From positions 310,001 through 374,000 of the forward strand of contig CAVWNR010000009.1 in NCBI GenBank assembly GCA_963756525.1: DNA of 64,000 nucleotides, written 5' to 3'. How positions within the stretch are numbered: the stretch's first letter is position 1; each line of letters opens with the position of its first letter. This DNA comes from CAVWNR01 sp963756525. GTDB taxonomy: Bacteria > Actinomycetota > Actinomycetes > Mycobacteriales > Jatrophihabitantaceae. The notes below the pieces were generated by a model, which had not been told where the DNA came from, made no database searches, and saw only the letters and a program-made list of their open reading frames with translations. Both the position numbers and the translations under genes were made by a program. Shown here piece after piece: positions 33,345 through 42,559 of the stretch.

Positions 33345-34832
33345 GTGAGCGTAAACATCAACTCGGTCGTCCGGGATGCCCGTCAGCCCTTGGTGATCTT
33401 TCCCGAGACGCCGAGAGTCGCGCATCGCATCCTTGCACAAACGGCAAGATCCGTGCGGGCATCGCAGTGTGCCCGCCGCGCCGACGGTTCGAAGATCGAC
33501 CCGGGCTCGGATACAACCGTCGTTCTCGCGCACGCTGGGTTGTGGAAGCCGTCGCGCCTATCGATCAGTAGGCGGCCAGCGCCATACGAACTTGCACCCG
33601 GATTTTACTACGTGACTGCGTCATCGGTAGGAGGTGACGTCAGCGGCGCCCATCTGTGCGAGGCGGCACGTTGGCTCGTCGCACCCACTGTCGACACACT
33701 GACGGACGTGAGCTCAATGCCTAATTCCCGCGCAGCTGACCCCGCTCACGTGAGAGCGTGGGCCAGCCGGCTGATGTTGGCTGAGGATGCCCGGTGGGCC
33801 GCAGACTCGGTGCTGTCCGCGCGCGCCTACCCTGACGCGGCTGTCTTCGTTCCGTTGACGATGGGACATCACTTCGTACGCATTGCCTACGAAGGGGCGT
33901 TGGCGATCCGCTCGCCCAATCCGCGTCTCGGCGTTCCCGTACTAGCCGACCTGCTCGACGACGAATTCGCGGCCATCACTGCGCGAGGACGCCACGCCAG
34001 CAAAGTCTTGGACGATACGAAGAAGAGCTACTCCCAAGTGCTGACCGAGCTTGCAACCGACATGCGGCATCACCACGACACCCTGACCGGCAACGCAGTT
34101 CGATGGGCCCGACGGTGGGAAACCGACCTCGGGCTGTTCACGCTGGACGATGCGCTGATCGGCGCCACCGTCCCCCTTGGCTACCGACTTGGCCTGAACC
34201 CATCGGACTCCGGATCGATTTCCGGCGCTGACCTCGCCGCCGTCTCTCGCGAGTGGGGCGGATCCTTGACAGTGTTAAGCGCCGCCACGGGTGAGTTCAC
34301 CGAGCCGGCACCCACACTCGACTTCGCCGCGCTGCGCGTCGCCTCGAGGGACCGCCTCGCCGCCGGATACCTCGCGGGCCGATTCTCCCCGCACTTGCCG
34401 CTGGAGGCGAAACTGCTTCTGCTGCTCATCGAGGGCGACTTCAACACGTCGAGGCTGGTGATGGCAATGACCTCGACCGAGCACGAGGGGGCAGTGTTCC
34501 GCTCGAGGACCGTAGTCGCGTACCACGGCCTGCGAGCATTGCAGCGTGTTCACGACGCGGCGCACGGTTTCCGATCTTCCGGTTCGCGGACCGTACAGAA
34601 GCTGCTGGCCGACGCACCTACGCAACGGGTGTTGTCACCGACTGCCGCCAAGATTCGCAACCGCTGCGTGCACTACGAAATCAACGACCCCGCCATCGTG
34701 CCCGACCTCGCGCGACCCATGTTCGGCCTCATCGAGGCTGTCGACGCGGGGCAGACGTTCGAAGGGTTCTACAAGGATGTTTGCACCGTCACCGCGCGGG
34801 CGGGCGAGGCCCTTGCTGAATGGACCAGCTAA
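33345..34832 (+). CDS. Large hypothetical protein with HEPN-like C-terminus
   Basis: 495 residues, no recognised full-length family. The body is soluble and mostly helical (DDTKKSYSQVLTELATDM, LEAKLLLLLIEGDFNTSRL, VVAYHGLRALQRVHDAAHG). Near the end, KIRNRCVHYEIND contains Arg438-x4-His443, the R-x4-6-H signature of HEPN domains, which are often RNases in defence or toxin systems. GTG at 33345 (weak RBS). It is convergent with the decayed Pycsar locus (34832 vs 35010) and has lower GC-bias polish than the operon genes, suggesting acquired DNA. A single motif is weak evidence, so nuclease activity is only a hypothesis. Confidence 0.55.
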   Translation: MSVNINSVVRDARQPLVIFPETPRVAHRILAQTARSVRASQCARRADGSKIDPGSDTTVVLAHAGLWKPSRLSISRRPAPYELAPGFYYVTASSVGGDVSGAHLCEAARWLVAPTVDTLTDVSSMPNSRAADPAHVRAWASRLMLAEDARWAADSVLSARAYPDAAVFVPLTMGHHFVRIAYEGALAIRSPNPRLGVPVLADLLDDEFAAITARGRHASKVLDDTKKSYSQVLTELATDMRHHHDTLTGNAVRWARRWETDLGLFTLDDALIGATVPLGYRLGLNPSDSGSISGADLAAVSREWGGSLTVLSAATGEFTEPAPTLDFAALRVASRDRLAAGYLAGRFSPHLPLEAKLLLLLIEGDFNTSRLVMAMTSTEHEGAVFRSRTVVAYHGLRALQRVHDAAHGFRSSGSRTVQKLLADAPTQRVLSPTAAKIRNRCVHYEINDPAIVPDLARPMFGLIEAVDAGQTFEGFYKDVCTVTARAGEALAEWTS

Positions 34833-35009
34833 CTGCAGCGGCTCGCGATCGATCGTCAGTAACGGACTTCGCCGAACGCACCCACCGACGCGGTGCGCAG
34901 TGCTGGGTAGCGGCATAAAGTCGATCCACTCCAGCGACGTCTGCCTTCGGCTCAGATATCGAGCGCGCGTGGCACCTAGACCTTCGAGCTACCCGCTTGA
35001 CTCGCTCGG

Positions 35010-35382
35010 TCAGGCTCTCGCCGCCGCTCTGAACAGGGCATCGATCTGGTCCTTCGTCGCGGTGCTGTAGACGCCCCACACGCAGTCCTCCACGATGTTG
35101 ATTTCGCGCGCGAAGGTCACGCGGTTGAAGACAGCGACCATCTCCAAGATGAACGCACGGTAGAGCTTGGCTAGCGCCGGCCGGTTGTATTTGTCCGGTA
35201 GCGATGACGAGTCTCGGATGTCGATGAACAGGGCGGCACAGTGAGCATGGAAGCCGTTGGTGAAGGTCAGGTCGTCGGGCAGGTTCTTGACTTCCTCGTA
35301 GTTGCCCTGCGGAAGGGCGAGGATCTCGTCGATGCGTTTGAACGATGAAAACGCGGTCGTGCATGCCGAAGCTAATATCCAT
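35010..35382 (-). pseudogene. Pycsar-type pyrimidine cyclase (PycC), frameshifted and truncated
   Basis: From ATG 35382 the frame gives MDISFGMHDRVF, then one base appears lost from a T run (35351-35348 region). The next frame continues SSFKRIDEILALPQGNYEEV, LTFTNGFHAHCAALFIDIRD, SSSLPDKYNRPALAKLYRAF and INIVEDCVWGVYSTATKDQ. This is the N-terminal half of the class III-like cyclases that make cCMP/cUMP in Pycsar anti-phage defence; the two metal Asp positions (FIDIRD and EDCVW) are present, the latter with Glu replacing the usual Gly before Asp. The frame stops at 35010 and the second catalytic half is absent. The start overlaps the effector gene by 11 bases. Confidence 0.82.
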
Positions 35383-35918
35383 GTGTCCAACCTCTGGCTT
35401 GGGCTTCGATCAGGACGGCCGTGATCCCTAGACAGACCAGCGCGCCGATAACAGCGGCGATGGCCAGCCCTGCCCACCTGTACTTCTTGTGGGCGACGTG
35501 GGCGTTGGCCCAGACCTGAGCGGCGACGTCCCTGATGATTTGGTTTTTGTCGGCTGTGAGGAGCCGAAACGTGTCGTGGTACGTCGAGACATCGGCGTGA
35601 GGACGAGCGATGTGGTTGAAGTAGAGCGGACTCGTTGGCTGCTCTCGGCTCCGAAGACGTGTCCAGAGCGATGCGGCCGCGAACAACGCCGCGACGATCA
35701 CGAAGACCGCGCAGGCCGTGGCCGCCACTTCAGCCCAGACGTTGACGTGCGGCCCGATCCTCACGACGTTAAACAGGGCGCCGCCGATGACACCGGCCGC
35801 CGCCAGCGAACCGGCGCCCTTGGTTTCAGCGTTGCTTCAACCAGTCGTTGATGAGCCCCAGCGTCTTCCACGCCGGATCAGCGTCGATCTCGCTCGGTTC
35901 GGTGCCGGCGTTACCCAC
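35372..35918 (-). pseudogene. Pycsar transmembrane effector (PycTM, DUF5706-like), frameshifted
   Basis: From GTG 35918 the frame reads DADPAWKTLGLINDWLKQR and stops at 35826. A frame one base over continues NAETKGAGSLAAAGVIGGAL, a first span (VAATACAVFVIVAALFAAAS), then LYFNHIARPHADVSTYHDTF, LLTADKNQIIRDVAAQVWAN, AHVAHKKYRW and a last span AGLAIAAVIGALVCLGIT. This is the layout of Pycsar effectors, which bind cCMP/cUMP and disrupt the membrane. A GTG at 35764 could still express the C-terminal 130 residues. The effector precedes the cyclase and overlaps it. With both genes damaged the defence system is presumed dead. Confidence 0.8.
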
Positions 35919-35993
35919 GTCTGTCGGCTCTTCTCGAGTTGACGGTTGCGGCGGTGGCCACATCCATCGTCCGAACCTGGCCACCGCGCGCCC

Positions 35994-36281
35994 CTACTTC
36001 TCGATCCCGGCGTACTTGATCTCGATCGGCCGGCCGATGCGGATGGCCTCGGCGTACTCGGTCAAGTGCGGATCGGTGATCTCAGCCCCGTCGTTAACGC
36101 TGCCCCAGGCCTTCTGAAGCGCGGGCTTAATCTCCTCGATCGGCTTGCCCCCGTACTCCGCGCGGATGCCGTCGATCGCGCTCTGGAACTTGTAAGCGAG
36201 CTGGTGCATGCCGCCGTCGATGGCGTGCATCAGCTTGCGCTCCCAGTTCGGGTCCATGCTGAAGCTCGCGTCGATGGACAT
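35994..36281 (-). CDS. Small conserved hypothetical protein
   Basis: 95 residues, ATG 36281 preceded by AAGGGG eight bases upstream. Soluble and helical, with MHQLAYKFQSAIDGIRAEYGG, KPIEEIKPALQKAWGSVND and a C-terminal LTEYAEAIRIGRPIEIK. From memory, this compact pattern is seen in small actinobacterial proteins from accessory or integrative regions; no function is known. It is upstream of the Pycsar remnant in the same direction, 76 bases away. Confidence 0.65.
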   Translation of the reverse strand: MSIDASFSMDPNWERKLMHAIDGGMHQLAYKFQSAIDGIRAEYGGKPIEEIKPALQKAWGSVNDGAEITDPHLTEYAEAIRIGRPIEIKYAGIEK

Positions 36282-36754
36282 AGTCCACCCCTTCTGCCTC
36301 AGTGAGGCTGTCAGAAGGGCTAAGGACCGCGTGCTAGGTTCGCGTAGCTGCCAAGCAACGCTTGCCCCGGCATGAGATCACCGGCCTTGTGCCGGGTCTT
36401 GCCCTCGTCAGACCCTACCAGCGGGTAGTTACACGAGTGTGATTCGCAGATGTGGCTGGGATGGACCTGTGGACAGGCTTGTGCGCCGAGCCACCAACGG
36501 ATGGATAACCCGGCGGATGAGTATGTGGACGGCCAGAACGTGAGCGAAGTCGCAATGCTGAGGCACAGCCGTGCGTAGCTGACTATCGACGCACCGTCAC
36601 GTCCGAACCAGATCGGCGTCGGCACGGCCAGCCATTCACGCGATCACGAATCGATCGTTCTATCAGCGAGCGCCGGGAACCTCAGGCGGAACCCGCGGTT
36701 TTCACCGTCGTGGCCGCGTCCGCGTGCCGGCCGGATGGGTCGACATTTGCGGTT
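36282..36754. other. Gene-free interval of lower GC
   Basis: About 470 bases with visibly less GC bias than its surroundings. A 101-codon minus-strand frame (36320-36625) has no RBS or family features and is not called. No tRNA or att-like repeat recognised. Confidence 0.35.
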
Positions 36755-36931
36755 TCAGAACTGGAGTTTGAGTTCGTCGATTTCGCGGGCCCGTTCCCGG
36801 AGCCGCTGGTAGGCGGGTCGGTCGCGTATTCGGGCCAGCGCCCAGCGCACGGCCTCGGCGCGGTTGGCCGCGATCCCGGCGGTGATCAGCGTGTCCACGG
36901 TCTCCAGCTCGGTCGGGCCGAGCCGGGCCAT
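36755..36931 (-). CDS. Ribbon-helix-helix-like small protein (possible antitoxin)
   Basis: 58 residues from ATG 36931 (GTG 36934 is adjacent; a longer form from an upstream GTG near 37024 is possible). MARLGPTELETVDTLITAGI with ANRAEAVRWALARIRD has the beta-strand/helix-helix and S/N-RAEAVR turn of ribbon-helix-helix DNA-binding antitoxins. A helical C-terminal tail (YQRLRERAREIDELKLQF) would hold a toxin. No toxin gene is adjacent, so this may be an orphan or a stand-alone regulator. Confidence 0.5.
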   Translation of the reverse strand: MARLGPTELETVDTLITAGIAANRAEAVRWALARIRDRPAYQRLRERAREIDELKLQF

Positions 36932-37071
36932 CACCGGGATGAGCGGAACGCCGCCAGTCACCGACGGGTCGGCATGTGTGCCGTCCCAGCACGGCGGAAC
37001 GTCGACAGCTCCCTGAACGGTCACGGCGAGATGCCGGGCGGGCGTTCGGATAGCGCGCTCCGCCGGGACAG

Positions 37072-37941
37072 TTAACCGGGCAGCGTGGTCCGCAGCGCAG
37101 CTAGCCCGGGGTGCGCCCGGACCCCGGATGCGCCGTGCAGCGCCCAGGTCGCGATCACCGCGGTGCTCGGCGCGGCGAGACCGCCGATCCGCAACGGCTC
37201 GGCTTGCTGGAAGTCGAACACCACGCTCCAGTTCTCCGGCTCCGGGTACATCGCCTGCACGCTGTTGTAGTAGAAGCTCAGCCAGCGAGCATTGGCCAGC
37301 TGGCACAGCAGCCTGCGCTCGGTCACCAGCAGCCGCACCGGCTGGTGCTCCCGCCACCGCTCGACCGCTGCAGCCTGCGCGGCGGAACGGCGCGACCGGT
37401 TCGCCAGCGCGGTGGCACCGTAGCCGGCCGCCATGAACGGCACGCTGCCCCAGAACACGCCGGTGACGTGGGTGTAGCCGATGTTCATGCCGTAATAGCG
37501 GGCGTAGTCGGCGCTCGTGTCGAGCAAGATCCGCTCCCCCGGCTCAAGCACGAGTCCCCACACGGTCTCCGTGGCCGCGGGCAGCTGCCCGGCGGCCAGC
37601 GCGCCGGCCAACGCCCGCGCGTGAGCCCAATGCGCCTGCGCGGCGCTGTGCCGTTCCCACTGGATCAACTCGGCCTTGGTGAAGTGGCCGCCGGCTCGCC
37701 GGTAGGCACGCCAGACTCGCCATGCCCCGCGCACCGCCAGCACCGCCAGCAGCACCGCGCCGCCGAACAGCGCGAGGACCCCCAGCCCGGCCACCCCTCG
37801 GCCCGTGGAGCCCCGCCAGTGCCCGGCCGCCGCGCCCAGCGCGCTCGCCGCGGCATAGCAAGCCAGCGCGCCGGCAAGCGGCAGCCACCAGCCGCGGTGA
37901 CGCGCAGCCCACCGCTCCGGCACCGGCCTAGCAACGGCCAT
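37072..37941 (-). CDS. Two-span membrane protein with PH-like cytoplasmic domain
   Basis: 289 residues. Two N-terminal spans (GWWLPLAGALACYAAASALG and GLGVLALFGGAVLLAVLAV) are followed by a cytoplasmic part with PGERILLDTSADYARYYG, RLLVTERRLLCQLANARWLS and FYYNSVQAMYPEPENWSVVF, the strand pattern of bacterial PH-like (bPH) domains. ATG 37941. It may sense membrane or ligand state; no partner is evident. A hairpin with 7-bp arms (CTAACCG at 37953 and CGGTTAG at 37982) lies just upstream of its start. Confidence 0.55.
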   Translation of the reverse strand: MAVARPVPERWAARHRGWWLPLAGALACYAAASALGAAAGHWRGSTGRGVAGLGVLALFGGAVLLAVLAVRGAWRVWRAYRRAGGHFTKAELIQWERHSAAQAHWAHARALAGALAAGQLPAATETVWGLVLEPGERILLDTSADYARYYGMNIGYTHVTGVFWGSVPFMAAGYGATALANRSRRSAAQAAAVERWREHQPVRLLVTERRLLCQLANARWLSFYYNSVQAMYPEPENWSVVFDFQQAEPLRIGGLAAPSTAVIATWALHGASGVRAHPGLAALRTTLPG

Positions 37942-38155
37942 GACCCCACAGGCTAACCGTCGGTGCTGCCGCGCTGACGCTCGGTTAGACCCGCGGCCGC
38001 AGCGTCACGACCAGGCGCGCGGAACAGTTCGGCCCGGCAGGAACGCAGGCCGAGGAAGTCGCCGGCCGGCCGGTTCACGTCCAAGACGTATGCGCCTTCT
38101 GCGCCCACGACGCCTGAGGTGGTGCGGGCATGATCGGAGCCTGCCGGGCCGCCGG

Positions 38156-38581
38156 TCAGGTGATCAGCGTGACGGGGAGGCCGACCGCGGTCGCGTTGCG
38201 GGCCAGCGGCCCGTCCAGGGTCCACACCCGGGTGTCGAGCTGCTGAGCCAGTCGGATGTAGCTGGAATCGGTCGCGTGACGCCGCCGCAGCAGCGTGGTG
38301 ATCGCCGCCACCACCGGGCCATCCGCGGCGAGATCGAACGGATGCAGTTCCACGCCGAGCGCGGCCAGGTCGGACCAGGTCTCGCAGATGTCAGCCTCGT
38401 CCAGATCGCCGTCGAAGACCAGCCGGGCCAGCACGTTCGCGACCTCGTACGGCAACACCGCCGGCGCATGCAGCTCCTCCCCAGCCTCGACCCAACCCTC
38501 CAGCTGCACCCGAGCCGCGGCCTGGCGCTCATCGGCAACCACCAGCGCGACGATCACGCTGGCATCGACGACGACACTCAC
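38156..38581 (-). CDS. PIN-domain toxin (VapC-like)
   Basis: 141 residues. The PIN acidic set is present: Asp6 in VVVDASVIVAL, Glu in LPYEVANVLARL, Asp in RRHATDSSYIRLAQQL and Asp in VWTLDGPLARNA. VapC toxins are Mg-dependent RNases that cleave tRNA or rRNA. The ATG at 38581 overlaps the stop of the upstream antitoxin (ATGA), the classical antitoxin-first arrangement. Confidence 0.88.
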   Translation of the reverse strand: MSVVVDASVIVALVVADERQAAARVQLEGWVEAGEELHAPAVLPYEVANVLARLVFDGDLDEADICETWSDLAALGVELHPFDLAADGPVVAAITTLLRRRHATDSSYIRLAQQLDTRVWTLDGPLARNATAVGLPVTLIT

Positions 38582-38832
38582 CCGCGGCTGCCGAGCGCGG
38601 CGCGGGCGTCGTGCACCAGCATGACCGCATCGGCCGCCGGCCGCTGCTGGGAGCGCCGCACCAGCCGGGCGATCGCCGCCCGGGCGTGCGGCCGCGCCGC
38701 GACGTCCGCGCTGAGGCCGGCGTGCACGAGCATCCGCGCCAGCGTGCCCGGTGCGACCCGCAGCTGCTCGGCCTGCCGAGCCAACGCGGCATGATCGCCG
38801 TCATCGAGGCGAACGGTGATGGCCTTGGTCAT
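38578..38832 (-). CDS. Antitoxin of the VapBC-like pair (CopG/ribbon-helix-helix)
   Basis: 84 residues. MTKAITVRLDDGDHAALARQAEQLRVAPGTLAR (read in two parts) is a ribbon-helix-helix DNA-binding domain; the Arg/Ala-rich C-terminus (RPHARAAIARLVRRSQQ) should wrap the PIN toxin. It precedes and overlaps the toxin gene by four bases, so the complex probably autorepresses the operon from the short upstream interval. Confidence 0.8.
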   Translation of the reverse strand: MTKAITVRLDDGDHAALARQAEQLRVAPGTLARMLVHAGLSADVAARPHARAAIARLVRRSQQRPAADAVMLVHDARAALGSRG

Positions 38833-38855
38833 GCGTCAATGCTAATCCTCACGCG

Positions 38856-39068
38856 ATGCAAAACGATGCCTATCGCATCGTCGCATGTCTCCGTGACGAC
38901 TCAGTTCAGCCGACCCGCTGGGGCAAGCGGCTGGCTTGCCTCGTCGTCGACCTGCCTGGCGCAAGTCCCGACCAGCTGCGCGAGCTGCTTACCGAAGCCT
39001 GGCCGCGGAAGGCCCCAAAGTCGCTCGCGCAACGGCTACCTGATCGTCCGGAGCCGAGCGGCAGCTGA
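38856..39068 (+). CDS. Short ORF resembling the tail of a YjbR/MmcQ-type protein
   Basis: 70 codons from ATG 38856, divergent from the antitoxin with only 23 bases between starts. The segment WGKRLACLVVDLPGASPDQL and RELLTEAWPRKAPKSLAQRL looks like the C-terminal helices of MmcQ/YjbR DNA-binding-like proteins (DPxxLRELLxDAWxxxAPKRL). The expected N-terminal half is missing, so it is a fragment or a coincidental frame. Confidence 0.3.
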   Translation: MQNDAYRIVACLRDDSVQPTRWGKRLACLVVDLPGASPDQLRELLTEAWPRKAPKSLAQRLPDRPEPSGS

Positions 39069-39211
39069 AGCCGCCCGTCTCGCTTCCCGATCGTCTGCGG
39101 GCACCCGCCCGGTGACCGGCATCTTATGGGACGACCATGATCACGCTGTCACGACGCGGCCGAGGACGGCCCGCGCGTCGGCACGGGTTCGGCTTGCGGG
39201 CCGACGGGCCG

Positions 39212-40165
39212 CTACTGCGTTAGCTCGCTGAGGCGCTGCTGCGCGTCGAGGGTGAGCTCGAGCGCGTGAGCGCGCTGGCCGGGTCGACGCGGTTGTCGAC
39301 ATTCCCAGCGAGGCAGGCGAGCACGTGATCGATCATCGCCGCGTAGGGGCTGGCGGTGGGTAGCTCGGTGACCCGTTCGCCGGCGGCGGTGTATTCGGTC
39401 AGCGTGGCTGGGCCCTGGCCGGTGAATCCGGCGGTCATGGCGTATTCGAGCACCGCGTCGGTGAAGGTGGCTCGCCAGCCGCCGCGCATCCGGTAGGGCT
39501 GGGGCATCAGCGCCGAGCCGCTGATCCGGGCGGTTGCGTCCGGGTAGTCGAGCAGGATGGTGGCGGCCGAACCGCGGTCGTCGCGGCCGGCCAGGCCGGT
39601 GACCTGCATGCCGGCAGGTCGGCCCATCAAGGCGGTGACCAGGTCGAGGTCGGCGTGCAGCATGTCCAAGGCGATCGTGTCCAGGGTCAGGGTGTAGCCG
39701 GGCCACAGCAGCGCGGTGCGGTTCTCGACCTCCAGCATCCGCAGCGGCCCGTAGCGCTGCTCGCTGACGGCCTGGTGCAGGTGCTGATTGTGCGCGCTGA
39801 ATCGGGAGAACCTGTCGACGAACGCCCGCCGCCCGCTGGCCCGCTGCACCTCGATCACCCGCTGCGCCTGCTCCAGGGTGGCACGCGAGCGGCAACTCGA
39901 CCAGCACGTCTCGGCCGGCCTGCAGGGCGCGGATGGCGACCTGGGCGTGCAGCCCGGTGGGCAGGCAGATGTCCACCAGGTCCACCGAGGCATCGGCGAT
40001 CACCGTGTCCAGGTCGGTCGTGGTGGCGAACCCGAACTGTTCGCTGATCTTCGTGAGTTTGTCCGGCGTCCGACCGAAGACGACGACCTCGTCGACATCG
40101 TCGCGCTGCTGGTACACCGCGGCGTGCGCCTGGCCGAACCCGGTTCCCAACAGGGCGATCTTCAT
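39212..40165 (-). pseudogene. Gfo/Idh/MocA-family oxidoreductase with two frameshifts
   Basis: ATG 40165 (GGGAG upstream) begins MKIALLGTGFGQAHAAVYQQ, the NAD(P)-binding GxGxxG region, then DLVDICLPTGLHAQVAIRAL and VLVELPLA. Near 39881-39888 the frame shifts; the second frame continues TLEQAQRVIEVQRASGRRAF, VDRFSRFSAHNQHLHQAV and LDTIALDMLHADLDLVTALM. At about 39262-39266 one base seems lost from ACGG, and the original frame resumes with ALELTLDAQQRLSELTQ to the stop. Apart from the two shifts it is complete (about 315 residues). Such enzymes oxidise sugars or cyclitols. Confidence 0.82.
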
Positions 40166-40274
40166 AGCGGCGTCTCCCTTGCCGACGGCCAGCACCACCT
40201 GCCAGTTCGGCGTGAGGTTAGGCCGGGGCTACGACATCGCGGCCCGGTCGACGGCTCGGCTCTCGCTGCCGTCG

Positions 40275-41179
40275 TTACGCGTGGGCGCGGAGAGCGCGGC
40301 CGTACCACTCCCAGGAGTCGATGACGTTGTCCGGTGCCTGGGTGGGGGCCCAGCCGTTGACGATGCCTAGGAGGGTCCAGTAGCGGCCGATGCGGCGGTC
40401 GGTGAACGCCTCGATCCGCTCGGTGACGCGGGCACGATTCTCTGGCGGCTCGGGGCCGACGGCTTCGAGGCGCTGGACCACCGTCAACGCTTCGGGCGAG
40501 GCGGGGTCGACACCGGCTCGGGCGGCGGGACCGGCGTGCTCGCCGACCGCCTTGCCCACCTCGAACTGTGCGACATCTGGCTCGGGTCCCTCCGCGCGCG
40601 CCCGCTCGGCCATCGCTCGGCTGGTGGCGATGAAGTTGGGGTCGCGCAGAAGTCCGGCGATCTCGACCCAGGCGGCGACTTGGTCGGCTGTCGGGTCATC
40701 GGGCAGCTCGGGCGTGCCCATGCGCGTTTTGTCGGCCACAGCGCTGGGATCGTCGCCGAAGACAGCGTCGAGATAGTCATCGACGATGCGCCGGCGCACG
40801 TCGGCGGTGAGGCTGGTCAGGTCGGTCATGCGTTCTAGCTCCTTGGGGTCGGTGGTGGATCCGATGAAGGCGCGCAGCACGGCACGCTGCAGGCGCAGCA
40901 GGCGGATCTGGACGTCGAGCGCGCGGGCGTGCTCGCCGGCCACGTCGGCCAGCGATGTCTCCGCCGCCAGCACCCGCTTGATGTCGTCTAGCCCCACGCC
41001 AAGCTCGCGCAGCGTGCGAACCAGCCCAGCCCGGGCGACGGCCTCGGGCCCGAAGAGCCGTAGCCCGCCTGCGTGCGTCCCGTCTCGGGCAGTACGCCCG
41101 CATCCGCGTAGAACCGCACCGTCCGCACCGACAGCCCGGTGTTCGCAGCGAGTTGGCCGATCATCACGCCACCGATCAT
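40275..41179 (-). pseudogene. MerR-family regulator with TipAS-like effector domain, one frameshift
   Basis: ATG 41179 (GGAG six bases upstream) gives a MerR helix-turn-helix, MIGQLAANTGLSVRTVRFYA with DAGVLPETGRTQAGY. One base is apparently missing at about 41060 (TACGGCTC for TACCGGCTC). The next frame continues LFGPEAVARAGLVRTLRELG, VGLDDIKRVLAAETSLADVA and a long C-terminal domain of TipAS-like helices (WVEIAGLLRDPNFIATSRAM, IDSWEWYGRALRAHA). If the shift is real the DNA-binding and effector parts are separated; a restart near 40997 could express the effector part alone. Confidence 0.78.
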
Positions 41180-41377
41180 CGGGTCTCCACCAACTGGAGA
41201 GTCAAGCGCCGCGGCGGCTCAGCGCCGATCCAGATCGCTCGACCGTCCGGTCACCGATCCGCTTGCCCGCCTTGCTGCCCGCAGCGGTCCACACGGTGCA
41301 GACACGTCCCGAGCAAGACCGGTACTCAACCGAAAGAGGTGGGGTGCGGCCCCTGGCCCAGCCAGACCAGCCGCAGC

Positions 41378-42076
41378 TCACGCTGACCGGGCACGGCGGC
41401 GCACGCGGGTGGGATGCGGGCGCCCGCTCGGTCGCATCCTGGGCGAGGTCCGACCCCGGCGCGGGCACGGCGGCTGCCGCTCTACCCGCCCGGATCTGGG
41501 CACCCAGGCTCCGGCTGTTGGCTCGGGAAGGCCCAGCGCGTGCCGTGTGGCGGCGTAGTGGATGCCGTTGCCGTGGTAGCGCACGCGGTGGGTGAGCAGC
41601 CGGATCAGATCCTCGCGGGCGTAGAGATACATGCTGGCCCTGGCCCGGGTGCTGGGTAGCAGCCCGGCGCGGCGCCAGTTGAACAGGGTTCCCGGGTAGA
41701 TGCCGAGCAGCGCACAGACCTCCTCCGGGCGCAGCCACGGCTTCTCATCCAGCGCGGGCGCCGGGCGCGGGGCCCGGGCGGCCGGCGCGGCGATGTCCAA
41801 CCCTGGCCCGGCGGCCGGGTGCGCGGCGCGGTCGGTGCGGATCCGCTTGCGGGCGGTGTAGGCGGGCACCTTGGCTGCCGTAGCCAGCATCCGGATCGGC
41901 CATCCCCCGTCCGCGGCCGCGCGCAGCAGCCGGCCGCAGGCGCGGGCGACCGCCAGCCGCTGCCGCGCCGTGCCGGCCAGCGCCTGTAGCTCGGCAACCC
42001 GACGCAGCGCGTCCTCCACTTCGGGCGCTAACCCCTCCGCCGCCGTACCGGTCACTGGATCAGTCTGCCGACTCAT
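41378..42076 (-). CDS. Helix-turn-helix (excisionase/MerR-like) DNA-binding protein
   Basis: 232 residues from ATG 42076 (GAGG upstream). A helical N-terminus (APEVEDALRRVAELQALAGT, RQRLAVARACGRLLRAAADG, MLATAAKVPAYTARKRI) looks like a first HTH. A second HTH of the excisionase/MerR type follows, KPWLRPEEVCALLGIYPGTL with FNWRRAGLLPSTRAR and YAREDLIRLLTHR. The last 50 residues are Arg/Pro-rich and may lie beyond a frame error. No partner gene is recognised; a regulatory role in the accessory region is likely. Confidence 0.55.
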   Translation of the reverse strand: MSRQTDPVTGTAAEGLAPEVEDALRRVAELQALAGTARQRLAVARACGRLLRAAADGGWPIRMLATAAKVPAYTARKRIRTDRAAHPAAGPGLDIAAPAARAPRPAPALDEKPWLRPEEVCALLGIYPGTLFNWRRAGLLPSTRARASMYLYAREDLIRLLTHRVRYHGNGIHYAATRHALGLPEPTAGAWVPRSGRVERQPPCPRRGRTSPRMRPSGRPHPTRVRRRARSA

Positions 42077-42559
42077 GTCCTCACGCCCGGGCACGGCGCG
42101 CGTGCCAGCCACCGTGTGAGATCGCCGCCCTGCCCGAAACTGGGCCGCCGTCCGCACACCGCTCGAGGTTGGTCTCGCGATGTTATCCGCGAGTTGTCCC
42201 CAGCCGAGCACGGTGTAGACGCTGGCGGACTGTTCGACCCACTGCCCTGCGTTGTTACAGGAGCCCTCGTTCTCCGCGACCCGCCGGGTCGCCTTGGCCT
42301 TGCCGGCGTCGGCGCGTCGCGGATCTCCGGGGTGTCGACGAGGTCCCGCAGACGGCCGCGCGAAGACCGCGAACGTACAACCGCGCTAACGTCGTCGTCA
42401 CGCCACGTGCTCTGCGGCGAACGCCAGGCATTTCCTGGCCGGCGTGAACCGCCCAAGATCACCGCCGGTACTCTGGGCAGCCGGGCGCGAGGTCGAGTCG
42501 GCTCCCACAGCGCCGATCCGGACATCAGCGAGCCGCAACCATCGTCGGCGAGCGGGTCG

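Noticed and set aside
36320..36625. A 101-codon minus-strand frame
   Set aside because: No RBS, no family features, and odd Cys/Ser-rich composition. Treated as intergenic.
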